64,000 nucleotides of DNA from Smallanthus sonchifolius (GCA_023525975.1 CM042020.1:10680001-10744000); one strand, 5' to 3'. Shown: positions 23,011 through 35,290, counted from the first letter of the stretch. The notes: generated by a model from the letters alone, not told the origin. Program-made: numbers and translations.

Positions 23011-24320
23011 ATATAATAAACCATAAACCTAAACCTTAAACCGTAAACATAACCTTAAACTGTAAACCCTAAACGTTAGTTTAACAAACAATTTAATTAA
23101 TTATAAATACAGATTTATGCGCAGATATGGAAAATTCCGACGATGACCAACATGGATTTATTTTAGGGATCGACGACTACCCGCACCTTCAGTTTGGGGA
23201 GGGTACTACGGCACACCGACAATTTAGGGCTCTTAGAGGGAGGAAGGTGGAGCCCAACATCGTTTTGTCACGGGATTGGTTTGATAAGGTTGGCGAGCGA
23301 GAGAGGGCGACATCGATTATTGGACAGGATAGCCCGTGGGATAGTCTATTTACTATGGGCTGGCCCGCACACCGAGAGCTTACCCTCGAGGTGTACTCTA
23401 CATTTGTGTTCCGGCCGCGGGAGTCGGGATTGCTAGAGCTGGACGAGACTGATATTGTGAAGGAACGGGTGGAGTCAGACGTTACTTTTCGCATGTTCAG
23501 GGTTTGGCATCGTATGTCCCTTAGACGGTTTGTTGTTGTCAGCAACCTCTATACCGAGGATTAGACTCGGCAGCCGATCTACACCACGGCTATCTATATG
23601 GGGCCAGATGACGCACACCGGCTCTGGTGTCCTGCGATTGGTGACTATGCGTCTGGGGCCGATAGCAGGGTCTCTCACATACGAGACCGTCTTTATCGTT
23701 ACATGCACCGGCTGATCGCCACGTCCATCGTTGGACGTGGCAAGGGCACCGATAGGGTCACCGCCATAGACCTCTTCGGTATCTGCTCACACACACACCC
23801 TGCCACCTCGCTCGTGGTCTGGCGGATTACTTTGCCGGTTACTATCACAGGCAGTCACGGGGGGAGTTGGTCGGCGGCAACATCGTGTCGTAGATCGCCA
23901 GAGGCCTGGGATACGCTCATGCGATGGCACAGCTACATATGGCTGCGGTTCCCCCGCGCGTGGCGGGCCGAGCCACGGTGTCCGGGATGAGGATCTCCCG
24001 GAGGTTCCCGGACGGGCAGTGGCGTTTGGTGAGGAGATATGACGTGTTGGAGGCCTGGGTGCCTGAGCCGTTGGTGGATCCTGACGCACTGGCTGCGCAG
24101 GAGGTCCAGATTGAGCAGGTTGAGGAGCTGGCAGACGGGGGGGATAGCCGGTGCTGCAGCAGCATCCTCCGCGCGTGTACCATGCCGTGCGGTTGCGTGC
24201 TACCACAATGGATATGATTCGGGATACGTAGGCCCGGGTCACGCGCACCGAGGAGATGCTGGTAGCACGTCCAGTGCGGGTGGATCCGATGCGGAGGGTG
24301 ATGACGAGATGGAGGGGTAG

Positions 24321-24562
24321 ATATATTGTTTAGATAGAGTTATACTTTTGTTTTATATGTACAAACTCATTGTATTTATCTATGCAGTTTTATTTGGTTG
24401 TGTTTGTTTGGTTGTTTGTAATGGATGTATATGGTTTTGTTGTGTTTGTTTGGTTGTTTGTAGTATTTGTATATGATGTTTATATATGTGATTTTATTTA
24501 CGAGTAGTTAACACGCGAAAAAAAGTCATAGTTTTACATCTAAAACCGAAAATCAAAACTAG
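24321..24562. other. T/G-rich 3' flank
   Basis: Repeats of TTGTGTTTGTTTGGTTGTTTG, about 24398-24465. This could be the 3' UTR of the preceding gene. Confidence 0.4.
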
Positions 24563-25072
24563 TTTTATGTAACATCCCAAAAATAATGAAACGAATAAAT
24601 ATAGTGAGACCGGTGATTTAGTTGGAATATTTAAACAAAAAGGGAGCAGGCCTGGGCCCGGCTTCAATGGGCCGAGGGAAGCCCATGCACATAAGAGGCA
24701 AGGCAGCCCTCTTCCCTTCTCATTTCCCCAACTCACGCAGCTTTTAGAGAGAGAAAGGAGAGCTCGGGTCTAGAGAGAGAAAGTGACGGATCAACTCGGG
24801 AATTCAGGAGAACGTTGCTGCTGTTCTCGTGATCATATCCTCTGAATCAGAAATCCAATCCAGGTAACGATTCGATCACATTATGAGTTTTTGTTCGTTT
24901 TGGGAGTTTTCGGGTTTTGGCTAAAAGATAACGATTTTTGCGGATGAAACTTGAAAGTGAACTTAGGTATAGCATCTAGAATGAAAAACGAATGTTTTGA
25001 TCAAAGAAAATCTAGATATCGACATGATCAGATTCGCATGCAGAACATTCGGATTTTTGGGGAAGGCGATAA

Positions 25073-25350
25073 GTGCAGACCCATCGAAACTACTTAGTTT
25101 CGATATGTGCAGACCTATCGAAACTACCCAGTTTCGATATATGCAGGCCCAATCGAAACTACCATAGTTTCGATATGAGCCCCCGATCCGAAGCTAAGAT
25201 AATACATAAGTTACTTATCGAAACTACCTATCGAAACTACCTATCGAAACTATCTATCGAAACCACCTATCGAAACTACCAAGTTTCGACAGAAACAACC
25301 TATCGAAACTACCAAGTTTCGATATAAGCTAATCAATCGAAACTACTATG
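25073..25350. repeat. ATCGAAACTA array in the solo LTR
   Basis: More than ten copies of ATCGAAACTA, several immediately followed by its inverse TAGTTTCGAT, so many small hairpins are possible. Confidence 0.85.
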
Positions 25351-25689
25351 TTCAAGCATAGTAATGTCTAGTGTCATCTAGGAGCACCATCTTATGTGTA
25401 TGACTTTATTATACAGATCGTGAGTGACATTAGTGAAGCCCAGTAGCCAGCTTAGTGTATTACAGAAACTACTCATCATGTGAGTTCTATGTGCCCCTTC
25501 TATGTTATGTGCAAATGTTTTCAAATGTTTTGGGGCTGAGATGTATACACTAAGTGAATAAATGTTATGAATGTCAATGTGATCATATGTGTTATACAAG
25601 TATATATATATATATACCTATACATGAAAGAGAAATTATGAATAAAGAATGAAAAGCATGATTATAAAGAATGAATGAAAGTATAACAC

Positions 25690-25804
25690 AATATGAAAGA
25701 ATGAAATCCTGCTTTATATCCATGTATATATTGCTTGCAAAGAATGAATGGCATAACATGTGAGAATGAAATCCTGCTTTATATCCATGTATATATTGCT
25801 TGCC
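25690..25804. repeat. Tandem duplication inside the solo LTR
   Basis: GAATGAAATCCTGCTTTATA and the following CCATGTATATATTGCTTGC occur twice, about 67 bp apart. Confidence 0.85.
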
Positions 25805-25939
25805 AAGTACAGAAAATGTTATGGACGCTTCGATGATAACGGCTACTTCGGTAGACGGACGACCATGTGATTATTTTACAACCGGGACAAGTGCGTTCCT
25901 TCATCAGCTAGGACGTACGAATGCCATTAATGGACGGTC

Positions 25940-26140
25940 GAAGCAATTGGCATGTTATAGTAGAACGGTTGTATAAATAATAGTCGCATGGGAAACGGAT
26001 ACCTTCGGGTAGACGGGCGAATTACGGCCTACGACGGTAGGACGGTTGTAAGTCATGACGGACGGACAAAGGTTGCCGGACGGTTGTAAGAATAAAATGA
26101 CGGACGGCACTTGTTGCCGGACGGTTGTAAGTATAGGTGG
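25940..26140. repeat. GGACGGTTGTAAG repeats inside the solo LTR
   Basis: GGACGGTTGTAAG or close variants recur at least three times with GACGGACGG linkers. Confidence 0.7.
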
Positions 26141-26262
26141 GCCATGACGATGGACCACGGTGATTGTCTTTGTGACATTCGTAAGCAAATGACGGGTTGA
26201 TCACCCTTATATAGTATGACCCATGAAAGTAAAGAAAGAAAGAAAAGAAAGAAAATGGTGAA

Positions 26263-26300
<38 letters not shown>

Positions 26301-26711
26301 CACAAAGATACAGAAAAGAAAGATGAAAGAAAGACAAAAGTTCTGAATACGTATTTATATGAATGACTATACAGTAATGCATACTTATAAAGTAAAGAAA
26401 AGAATGTTTATATCAAATCGCATTAAACTAGAACTCACCAGCGTTAGCTGACTTTTAGTATACATTTCAGGTAAAGGAAGATAAGGTCGTGCGATGGCGT
26501 GGAGGTTACCCGGCACGAGACTGACATCCCACTTTTGTTTTATATGTCTTCGAACAATGTTATGTTTTTAATTGTAAAGACTTCCGCTGTTATGATTATG
26601 TAATTGGATGACGAATGTTTTTAATATAAATTCAGTATTTTATGACTATGTTTATGAGTAAATCCAACAAGTGAGGTTACCCGGGAAATGGGCCTTACAT
26701 TTTATAAAAAA

Positions 26712-26935
26712 AAAAGACGTGACCGGATTTTAAAAACTATAACTACCGATTTTTACAAGCTCTTAACGTGATAAAAACTAAAAAACCAAAAGATAAGTCA
26801 TTATTCACTTTTTATATCTCAAACCGATAATCGAGGTGACCAGATTTTAAAAACTATAACTACCGATTTTTACAAACTCTTAACGTGATAAAAAAAAACT
26901 AAATTAAAAAAAAATAAGTCGTTATTCACTTTTAC
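26712..26935. repeat. Tandem duplication, period about 118 bp
   Basis: The phrase ACTATAACTACCGATTTTTA with flanks starting GTGACCGGATT and GTGACCAGATT occurs near 26739 and 26857. Confidence 0.85.
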
Positions 26936-27030
26936 ATCTCATTACCCCTAAATACCACCTAACATGCACTTACGGTATTTGAACCCACACTAGAGACAAT
27001 AATCAATGTCACTAGACCAGAAGGCTATGG
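26936..27030 (-). mobile_element. SINE-like tRNA-derived remnant
   Basis: On the minus strand there is an A-box-like TCTGGTCTAGTGACATTG and a B-box-like GGTTCAAATAC, then a tail toward GATGTAAAA. Ends are not defined. Confidence 0.45.
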
Positions 27031-27423
27031 ACATAAAATTATATAACATATTTGTTATGAATCTTGATTGTTATTTTAATATATAGTGATTTCTTTTTCA
27101 TAACATAAATCAACATTTTTTTACTTTAATAAGAAGTCAATAACTAAATGTTGAAACTTGAATATTTTTACGGTGGAGAAAAATTATAAGTGACACTAAT
27201 AAATAACATGATAACTTTCTTACTTTTTTTTCTTCTAAATGGCCATTTAGCTATCTTGTTTATCGAGTAATTAAACATTTAGACATGATCAATTTGATGG
27301 TGTATTTATTTCAAGCAGGGCCGGCCCAGAGGGAGGGTGAGGAGGGCGACGGTCCTGGGCCCGGTCTCCCCTAGAGCCCGAAGTTTTTAATTTATTTTTA
27401 TATTATATATATGTGTTTTTTTA

Positions 27424-27461
<38 letters not shown>

Positions 27462-27464
<3 letters not shown>

Positions 27465-27979
27465 GGGGGAGTATCAAATAAAAAGTAGTTTTTCGATAAG
27501 AAATCTAAGAAATAACAAAAACCTTAAGAAACGATATCAAACGAACTCCGATTGAGCTAATTTCAGCGGCGTTGGAACCGTCTCGTCGAACTCTACCATC
27601 TTAACTTTTAGGGTTTAGCTTTTAAGATTTAGATTTTACGTTTGAATTTTAGGGTTTTAGCCTTATGGTTTATCTTTTAGAGTCTAGATTTTATGGTTTA
27701 GTTTTTTTTTTTGGGTGGGGGTTTCGGTTTTTGGGGTGGGTTTAGGTTTTTTTTTTTGTGGGGGGTGGGGTGGGGTGGGGGAGTTTAGGTTTTTGGGGGT
27801 GGGGTGGTGGTTTTAGGTTTTTGGGGATGCGGGTGGAGGGGGGTTTAGGTTTTTTGGTCCGGGTTAGGGTTCGATAAGACGGTTCCAACACCGCTGGAAT
27901 GAGCTCAACCGGAGTTCGTTTGACCTAATTCTTAGGATTTTTTAGCGAAAAACCATTTTTTAGTGGAACCGTCCCCTAT
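27462..27979. mobile_element. Nested MITE with long terminal inverted repeats and G-rich centre
   Basis: The left arm starts TATAGGGGGAGTATCAAATA; the right arm's reverse complement starts TATAGGGGACGGTTCC. Deeper in, CGAACTCCGATTGAGCT (left) pairs with AGCTCAACCGGAGTTCG (right), so the inverted repeat is over 120 bp. The centre (27700-27860) is a G-rich strand of GTTTAGG, TGGGGTGGGG and similar runs. Confidence 0.75.
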
Positions 27980-28004
27980 ATATATATATATATATACTAT
28001 ATAA

Positions 28005-28335
28005 TAAATAAATGTTTTTTCATGCCACGTGTCGCATCCATATTCATTCTTACCATTTTTTTCCCGACTCTCTCTTATTAAATACACCTCTATTTTTTAA
28101 TAATACTATATTTATAAAGAAAACACTAATTATACTAATAAGACACATTTATTTTAAATTATCTCTTATTATAAGAAACTTTGAAATCTAATTACGTAAC
28201 TTTTATTTTCAATCAAATAGTAAATGAAAGTAAAATTGCATTAAATAGTAATTAACATATTTTTGAAACCCAATTATATATTAATTTTTACATATTTTGA
28301 GTTTTGTTTTCTATCCTTAGTATATGTAATACATT
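28005..28335. repeat. Copy 1 of a 330-bp dispersed repeat
   Basis: CACGTGTCGCATCCATATT through ATTTTGTTTTCTATCCTTAG matches 54540-54853 in the same orientation with moderate divergence. Here the sequence continues past CCTTAG as TATATGTAATAC, whereas the other copy is cut there by a retrotransposon. It probably belongs to an element ending in the CCCGTGTAGAGACAAG and AATACATGGGTT motifs (28395, 28770). Confidence 0.85.
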
Positions 28336-28790
28336 TTTACACCTGTAAAATATATAGATAAAGATTTAAGAATTTTATGTATTAATATTTTTCACCCCGT
28401 GTAGAGACAAGTTCTAAGTTAGTAAATGAATAAATTTATCGGTCACATGTCGACATCTGGTGAAGTCTAGATTTTTGTTTCCCGCCTTTTTCTCCTATTA
28501 AAAAACTCTATATCCTATTAAATAATAATGATTTTAAATAATTAAATATCTAAAGTTTATTCAAATATTTTATTAAAACTTACTAAATCATAAAAAGATT
28601 TCAATTATATCTTATCTTAAAATATAATTTTATAATTCTTGAATCTTCATTATTTGTTATTTATAATTCTTAAATCTTCATTATTTCTTATTTCACAAAT
28701 GGCTGATGACATCTAACATACAAATTTTCATAAAAACTTACAACAAGTTGGATTTATTCAAACCGTGTAATACATGGGTTTCTAACATAG

Positions 28791-28795
<5 letters not shown>

Positions 28796-28853
<58 letters not shown>
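28796..28853. repeat. (TA)n microsatellite
   Basis: An almost pure TA run of about 55 bp. Confidence 0.95.
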
Positions 28854-28858
<5 letters not shown>

Positions 28859-29071
28859 CACAATTGTTTATAAATCTGAACCCAAAACCAATGAAATAAA
28901 AAAAATCTATATATATAAGCTCAATTTTAAAAAAAAAATCTATATATATAAGCCCGTATTATGGTTTTTTTATATATGATTATTGAGTTTATATTATAGG
29001 GTCCGACTTTGTTTTACATGTCTCGGACCCAAAACGTCTTGAGGATTCGTAGGACCGGCCCTGATTTCAAG

Positions 29072-29905
29072 AATCAAGACAACCAACTGACCAAGTAATT
29101 TGATGGGCTCTTGGATTTGGAAGTTAGGTCAGAAAATAAAAAGGTGAGTTGGCCCAACAAATTTGTGTTTGATTTGGGTCTATTTACAAATGGAACTATA
29201 GGTCTATGGGCTCAATTTGGGTATAGAAACGCTAGTTAGCTTAGATTCCTTCCATTATTAACAGAGGTGTAAAAAACAGGTTCCGGAATCAGAACCGATT
29301 TTGAAACCAATTTGGTAAGAATCATTTAGGGACCGACCTTAATCGGAGGATTGAAATCGGTCTGTAATACTATAGGCTGAAATCGGTTTAAACCCGATCA
29401 AACTTGAACTGAACCGGTCATAATTCAGTTTGCTAACCTGTCAAACCCTCTTAGGAAACTGGTTTGACCAAAAAGAGGTTTGGCTTTTGTTGACCAAACC
29501 CGAACCGATTTGAACCAAAAACCCAATTTCAAAGAATGGGTACTAAAATCATAAAAAGAACATAATTTATAAGAAACTAAATTTCGATGTCTTGTAAAAA
29601 ATATAGATGTGAAAGCATTCGTTTCTTACCAAAATTGTATATTATTTTAAAGATGTGATGTTTTTTTAATAAAATGAAAATTTATTTGTAACAAAATCTA
29701 ATTACTCAGACAAAATGCACATTTTTGACATCCTTTGAAACTATAAGATTGTTACTTTTATAAGAAAAAACAAAAAAAAAAATCAAATATGTTATGGGGT
29801 GTGTTTGCATACATAATCAATATTAAATAGATAACCGTAAAAACTACATATACACAATCCCCTCCTAAATTACTTCACATCTCTCCTTTTTTTTCGATCC
29901 TTCCA
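29072..29905. other. Spacer with AACCGGTT-type element remnant
   Basis: 29272-29530 has CCGGAATCAGAACCGATTT, CTGAACCGGTCA and similar words, resembling the pronoun-like AACCGG hAT arms at 12.8 kb and 38.55 kb, but no duplication was found. No gene. Confidence 0.4.
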
Positions 29906-29906
29906 T

Positions 29907-30152
29907 TTGGGTATGAAGAAATTTGCAACCTTGAAGGATGGAGAACACAATCAATCATCCTTTTGGCAGTTTAGTGATAAGCTCCGTGTTCAGAGCAACA
30001 AATCTTACACCTCTATGGCTCTATCAGTCGGAAAAGAATGTCGAAACTTAGACATCCGGGTCTACGATGAGTACATTAGGCTATTAGGCGTACATATCAC
30101 TACTCACCTCCATATCATTCTTCATTCCTCACTCACTATACCATATAAATGA
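29907..30152 (+). pseudogene. Gene fragment resembling the N terminus of NRP (DCD-domain N-rich protein)
   Basis: The frame contains HNQSSFWQFSDKLRVQS and later ECRNLDIRV. Plant NRP stress proteins start with an N-rich stretch, then SFWQFSDQLRV and RRNLDI a short distance on. The order and spacing fit a captured first-exon fragment. The DCD domain itself is absent and the frame ends in AT-rich sequence. I rely on memory of the family, so this needs a search. Confidence 0.45.
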
Positions 30153-30731
30153 TTTTCACTCCACACCACTTTTCACATCACCATTTTTTTAACTACAAAT
30201 AATATTATTATATATTCAAACAATATAAACATAAATAATATTACTATAAGATTAGTATTATTTTAAAAAAATATTAATATTAATAAAAAATAAAAAATTA
30301 CGCCACTATAAATTGAAAAAACACAAACGTAAAAACCAAAAAGAAAAAACTTAATCTACTCCTCATTGTCACCGGGTAGTCGAAGTGCATAGCTATGTTC
30401 CATCAAAGTTATCGATTAAACACGAGCCAAATTTGGTTACGGCACCAAAAATATACTTTATTTTGAAACCAACTCGGTTTTCAATCAAAGTTATATCGGA
30501 ATGTTCATAAAAAAAATTAAACAACACTGTGTATTTAGACGTTTTTTAATTAACAAGCATAACTTATTAGAGAAAAAGAAAATTAAATGATAAATGAAAT
30601 ATTATTTAAAAAACAATAAAAAAAATCTAAAACTAATGTGAGAAAAGGGGGATGCCACATCAGCTCACGCCTTCACCCCTCAAGGGTACAACGGATGGTC
30701 TTTAACTCACATACCTTTAACACTACCAATC
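30153..30731. other. AT-rich spacer
   Basis: No gene or delimited element recognised. Confidence 0.5.
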
Positions 30732-31850
30732 TGTCACACCCTGATCCACAACAGTTTTCATGCAGGGCGTGACTGTCAAGCACCATCGATTCCGATTACT
30801 TTGAACGACTTCTAAATGGTTTTCAAAAATCATCCCATTTAATAAACATCCAAAATAACAAAGAGTTTAACAGAGTTTGAAAACGCGGAATGAAATGTAC
30901 GGAAGTAAATGAATTGTTCAAGACATATATATGATAATTAATGCTCCTAGTAAATGCATGAGACTCAATGTGAGTGCAAGCCTAGTCTGAATACATAAAT
31001 CAACGACCTGAGAAAACATGCTTAAACGGGTCAACATAATATTAGTGAGTTAACAGGTTTGTAAATAATAGGTAAAACAAAGTAATAGTCCACATATCTA
31101 CTCATGATTTGATTGTTGATCAGGCAATATGACAAAAATATGATAAACATTCACCGAAACCGAAGCTCAAAGTAAATGATGCAGTAACATGCATTTTGCC
31201 TCTAGAGTGCCTAGCACGGATATGATTAGGTTAATTATGCACCTGTTTGACCTCCGGTCAAAGTTAGCACGACTAACCCGGTTGGTGGTGGTTAAACCCA
31301 ATAGTATTATTCATGATTACCTCGCTCTGTAACATATATAATGGTTTGATTGTGAGAGGACTTTGTGCGTAATTACACTCGCTTATATATTCATGTGAAA
31401 TCAAGTAGTGTAACATATAACCGATGAAAATAGTATTTAGCATGTAATCTCCCCCAAAAAGGAAAGTAAGTAAAAGTGGGACCGTGAGACTCACCTAGAA
31501 ATGCGGTGAGAATGATGTGTAATATGAAATGAAAACTGACCTACTCGAGCACTAGAAATTTTAAGGCTATAAGGTCTATGAAATGTGAAAGTTGGTTTAT
31601 GTAACCGTATACATCCAAACGACTCAACGTTGAAACGTGACATTGATGTTTTGAAAAGGTTTGACCAAGTTTGACCCGACGACCCGTTGGTGATACGTTA
31701 AAGTTTTGAAAGTATATTTATAGGATTATACATACAAGAAATATCATGATATGTCATACCATAATCTATCATACTTGAGTATTCACATGCATTAATTAGT
31801 GAACATAGTTAACACGTATACTTCAAATATTAAGGTTTCATGTAATGAAG
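30732..31850. repeat. LTR-like sequence, boundaries uncertain
   Basis: Starts TGTCACACCCTGATCC, a common gypsy LTR start, and contains GGGACCGTGAGACTCACC near 31479, also typical of LTRs read on the plus strand. No end or duplication was found. ORFs inside are spurious. Confidence 0.4.
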
Positions 31851-32330
31851 TCACACCAAGTAATATAACCTAACCAATTGTTCTAAATGTTTAGTAATTT
31901 CGACTGGTTCTTCTACGAAGTGAAGTTGATCGTCTATTTGAATCTCATACAGTGGTATGACTAGTGTCTCGTCACTCTCGTCTGACAAGCATTTCTTCAG
32001 ATTTGACACGTGAAACACGTCATGAACACCACTAAGTGCTTCTGGTAGGTTGAGTTTGTAAGCTACGGGACCAATTCTTTTCAGAATTTCAAATGGTCCA
32101 ATGTAACGGGGATTCATCTTACCTCATTTGCCGAAACATATTACTCCTTTCCATGGCGAGACTTTTAATAGAAACTTGTCTCCCACTTGAAACTCTAAAG
32201 GTTTGCTCTCACGTCAGCGTAACTCTTTTGGCGATCCCGACCGTCTCTCATACGGTTTCGTATCTGTACGATCTTCTCAGTCGTCTTGTGAAAAGTTTAA
32301 CGTATGGTTAATGGTAACATATTAAACACC
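31851..32330 (-). pseudogene. Ty3/gypsy chromovirus integrase C-terminal fragment
   Basis: The open part reads MNPRYIGPFEILKRIGPVAYKLNLP, then LSGVHDVFHVSNLKKCL and DDQLHFVEEPVEI, the GPF/Y module and the start of the chromodomain linker of Tekay/Del-type elements. Upstream the strand reads KTTEKIVQIRNRM...RDRQKSYAD with a frameshift, and a TGA before GKMNPRY where relatives have Arg. The chromodomain proper is missing. The LINE starts beside its 5' side. Confidence 0.85.
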
Positions 32331-32339
32331 TTTGAACAA

Positions 32340-35290
32340 TCGTTCGTAATGCTAACTCCTCTTTCGAGTTTGTTGGTCCTCCGGATAAATACTTAGCTGC
32401 AAAGTTTAAATATTCCAGAGATGCAATAAGGGCTTGGATGTTTAAGAATACAAAAAAAGAAGGATAATATGAGGAGAGAAATGGAGGGTCTAGATTGAAT
32501 TTTAGAAACGAGAAACCTCGCTAAAGAAGAACAATGGACTCGAACGGAATGCAAGAGTGGTCTGTTGGAGTTAGAGGAGCGTAAAGCTAGGGATTTGAAA
32601 TAACATCGAGGATCAGATGGGCTACCTATGGTGATGATAACACGGCATTCTTCCACGGTATTATAAATAGCAAAGCTTCAAGTAACTCGATTCAGGGCTT
32701 GAATATTAATGGGGAATGGTGCACTAAACCGAATAGGATAAAAAAAAAGAGGTACTTAATTTCTTTAAATCAAAGTTCTTGGAAACACATTAGATTAGGC
32801 CAAAACTGGTATGCTCAAATCTAAAAACTCTCTCGGTTGATGATGCTGCCTCTCTTATCATGCCATTTACGAATTGTGAAATCAAACGGGCGGTTTGGGA
32901 TTGTGGGTTTGATCGGGGCCCAGGCCCAGATGGATTTAATTTTAAATTTATAAAAAGATTCTGGGATATTTTGGAGGAAGACTTTACCCGGATCCTTAAC
33001 TATTTCCACAATAAAGGCATTATTAACAGAGGTTGTGGATCGTCTTTCATAGCTCTTATCCCCAAAGGTATTGATCCTATTATTTTAGATGACTATCGGT
33101 TGATTAACTTGACTGGTTCAATTAGCAAGGTTGTCTCAAAAGTCCTTGCGAATCGAATTAAACAAGTTATTGGCTCGATAATTTCGAAGACACAATCAGG
33201 TTTTCTTAAAAACAGATTCATTTTGGATGGGCCTTTAATTATAAATGAGCTTTTATCGTGGATTAAGAAGTCTAAGTCTCAAGCACTATTATCCAAAATT
33301 GACTTCAATAAAGCATTTGACAATGTTAAATGGGAATTCTTAGTCTCGGTTATGACCCCAATGGGTTTCCCAGACAAATAGTGTTCTTGGATCAAAGGAG
33401 TTCTTTCTTCCGCTCGATCCTCGATTTTGGTTAACGGGTAGCCACCTTTGAGTTCCAATGTGAATGTGGGGTTCGGCAAGGTGACCCGTTATCCATCTTT
33501 TTGTTTATTATAGCGATGGAAGCGCTGTCGAATATGCTGAATAAGGCCTGTGATTTACGTATTTTTCAAGGCATAAAAACCCCAAATGGTGGTCCGATTG
33601 TCTCTCACATGTTGTACGCCGATGATGCAATTATTGTTGGTGAATGGTCGATTCCTAATGCACATAATATTGCTAGGGTAATGAGGTGTTTCTATATATG
33701 TTCTAGCCTAAAAATAAACATGCAAAATTCTAATCTTTATGGTGTGGGGGTGGTTTCGGAAGAGATAAACAGTTTGGCTAAAATTTTGGGTTACAAAACG
33801 GATAAGGTCCCCTTCACGTACTTGGGGATCACGGTCGGGGCCAACATGAATCAAATAAACAACCGGAGGCCGGTTATTGAAGTTTTTGAGAAGAGATTAT
33901 CTCTTTTGAAAGCTTCAACTTTATCAACCGGGGGTAGGCTAACGCTCCTTAAATCAGATTTGGAAAGTCTTCCATCTTACTTCCTTTCTCGCTATAAGGC
34001 TCATTGCAAAGTAATAAATGATTTGGAGTCTATTTGAAAAAAAGTTCCTATAAGGGGATGTGAAGACAAAAATAAAGTCCATTAAGTCGCATGTGAGAGA
34101 GTCACAAAATCTAAGGATACAGGAGGTTTGGGTTTATGTCATCTAAAGGACGTCAACAACGCACTGCTTGCTAAATGGGCTTGGAGATTCAAGGTTGAAG
34201 AAAATAGCTTGCGGAGGAAGGTGATTTCGACGCTGCATAACACTAATATGTCTTGGTCCATGATCCCGGTTAACAAGTCAATATCCGGGGTTTGGAATAA
34301 TATTGCTAGATTTGTTCTTAAATTCAATTTTGCAGGTAAAAAATTCCTCAATCTCATCGAAGGCAAACTAGGCAAAGGTGATAAAATCCAATTCTGGATT
34401 GATCCATGGCTTACTGTTGAGTCTTTAAAGTTGGTATTCCCGGCCTTATTTTCCCTGGAACGTAAGAAGAAAAGTAAAATTATTGAATGTTACTCTTGGC
34501 AAAATCAAATTTTAAGCTGGAATTGGAGGTGGAAACGGGCGCCTCAATCGCTGATAGAGATCATGGAGTGGCAACAATGCTCTTATATGTTAAGTCAGCT
34601 TATTGTTAATGGTGAAGGAGACAAATGATTATGGTCGGGGGATAACTCTAATCAATTTTCGGTTAAATCGGTAAAAAATTGGATAACGAAAGAATGTGGA
34701 ATATGTACCACATACAACTTCAAATGGAGTAACTGGGTCCCTATCAAATGTAACGTATTTGGATGGCGGGCGGAGATGGATCGTCTTCCAACCTTGGCGG
34801 AGCTAAACAAAAGGAATATTCATGTTAGTTCGATGTCTTGTCCTCTTTGTGATGTTGCGGTGGAGTCGGCGGAACACTTATTTACCTCGTGCTACATCGC
34901 TATAGTCGTTTGACAAAAAATTAGTAGTTGGTGCAAGATCAATCAAATATTTGCCTTCTCGGTTAGAGATTTGTTCGAGCTTCACCACACGATTTCGAAA
35001 GACGATAATCAAAAGGAAATAATACACGGTCTTATTTTGATCGCTTGTTGGAGTATATGGAAGGCTAGAAACGAGCTTATATTCTCCAATAAAGATATCA
35101 AGGTAGGAAAAATTATTAAAGACATATTATCCTTCGGATTCATGTGGTTAAAACATAGGTCTAAACACAAATCACTTCATTGGAAGGATTGGTGTGAATT
35201 CAAATTTATGTAATTTGTTATAGTCTTGTTTAGTAGTTGCCTTGTATTTTAGGGGTGTTCTACTAAAATTTGCCTTTCGAAAAAAAAAAT
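32340..35290 (+). mobile_element. L1-type LINE, 5'-truncated
   Basis: Contains the end of the linker (RIRWATYGDDNTAFFHGIIN, about 32610-32670), an L1-type reverse transcriptase, a zf-RVT zinc-finger domain and a 3' A run (about 35279-35289). ORF1 and the endonuclease are absent, so it is truncated at the 5' end, next to the chromovirus fragment. Target duplication not found. Confidence 0.88.
32860..35213 (+). pseudogene. LINE reverse transcriptase and zf-RVT domain, broken
   Basis: The enzyme primes cDNA synthesis on nicked target DNA. Visible motifs are GPGPDGFNFKF, FIALIPKG, DDYRLINL, QSGFLKNRFILDG, SKIDFNKAFDNVKWEF and the catalytic YADD (33614-33625) in HMLYADDAIIVGEW. Later come GGLGLCHLKDVNNALLAKWAWRF and the zf-RVT region (34640-34910: FKWSNWVPIKCNVFGWRA, CPLCDVAVESAEHLF). 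Frames are interrupted at 33379 (TAG where Trp is expected), near 33440 (frameshift), 34035 (TGA, Arg expected), near 34084 and 34626 (TGA, Trp expected). The last open part ends at 35213, close to the tail. Confidence 0.88.

Larger units (their letters stand above)
22271..24320 (+). pseudogene. Decayed TE gene with spliced leader (Athila ORF1 / plant-mobile-domain-like)
   Basis: A non-coding first exon ends at 22408. An inferred intron (22409-23124) leads to GCGCAG|AT-ATG, start at 23127. The frame reads MENSDDDQHGF...LGIDDYPHLQFGEGTTAHRQF, then WPAHRELTLEVYSTFVF...VTFRMFRVWHRMSLRRFVV, which resembles the retrotransposon ORF1 (Athila-type) or plant mobile domain of many plant TEs. It continues past a TAG (23562) as TRQPIYTTAIYMGPDDAHRLW and RVSHIRDRLYRYMHRLIA. 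A frameshift near 23800 and a TAG at 23891 follow, then a tail to about 24320. It is more GC-rich than its surroundings. I cannot name the family securely; it may be the MULE's second gene or a captured gene. Confidence 0.55.
24568..26699 (+). mobile_element. Solo LTR, 2132 bp, probably Ty3/gypsy
   Basis: Starts TGTAACATCCC and ends GGGCCTTACA, the ends typical of gypsy chromovirus LTRs. The 5-bp duplication TTTTA is perfect (24563-24567 and 26700-26704), and no internal region is present. It is therefore a solo LTR made by recombination between two LTRs. The strand is inferred from the LTR ends. It contains three internal repeat blocks, listed separately. Confidence 0.88.
27316..29063. mobile_element. 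hAT element, CAGGGCCGGCCC type, 1748 bp, no transposase
   Basis: Left terminus CAGGGCCGGCCC, right terminus reverse complement CAGGGCCGGTCC. The 8-bp duplication ATTTCAAG is perfect (27308-27315, 29064-29071). The interior is filled by a nested MITE, a repeat also found at 54.5 kb and long (CA)n and (TA)n runs. No transposase ORF, so it depended on another element. Confidence 0.88.

Noticed and set aside
23787..24248. 153-codon minus-strand ORF
   Set aside because: Shadow of the GC-rich plus-strand TE pseudogene.
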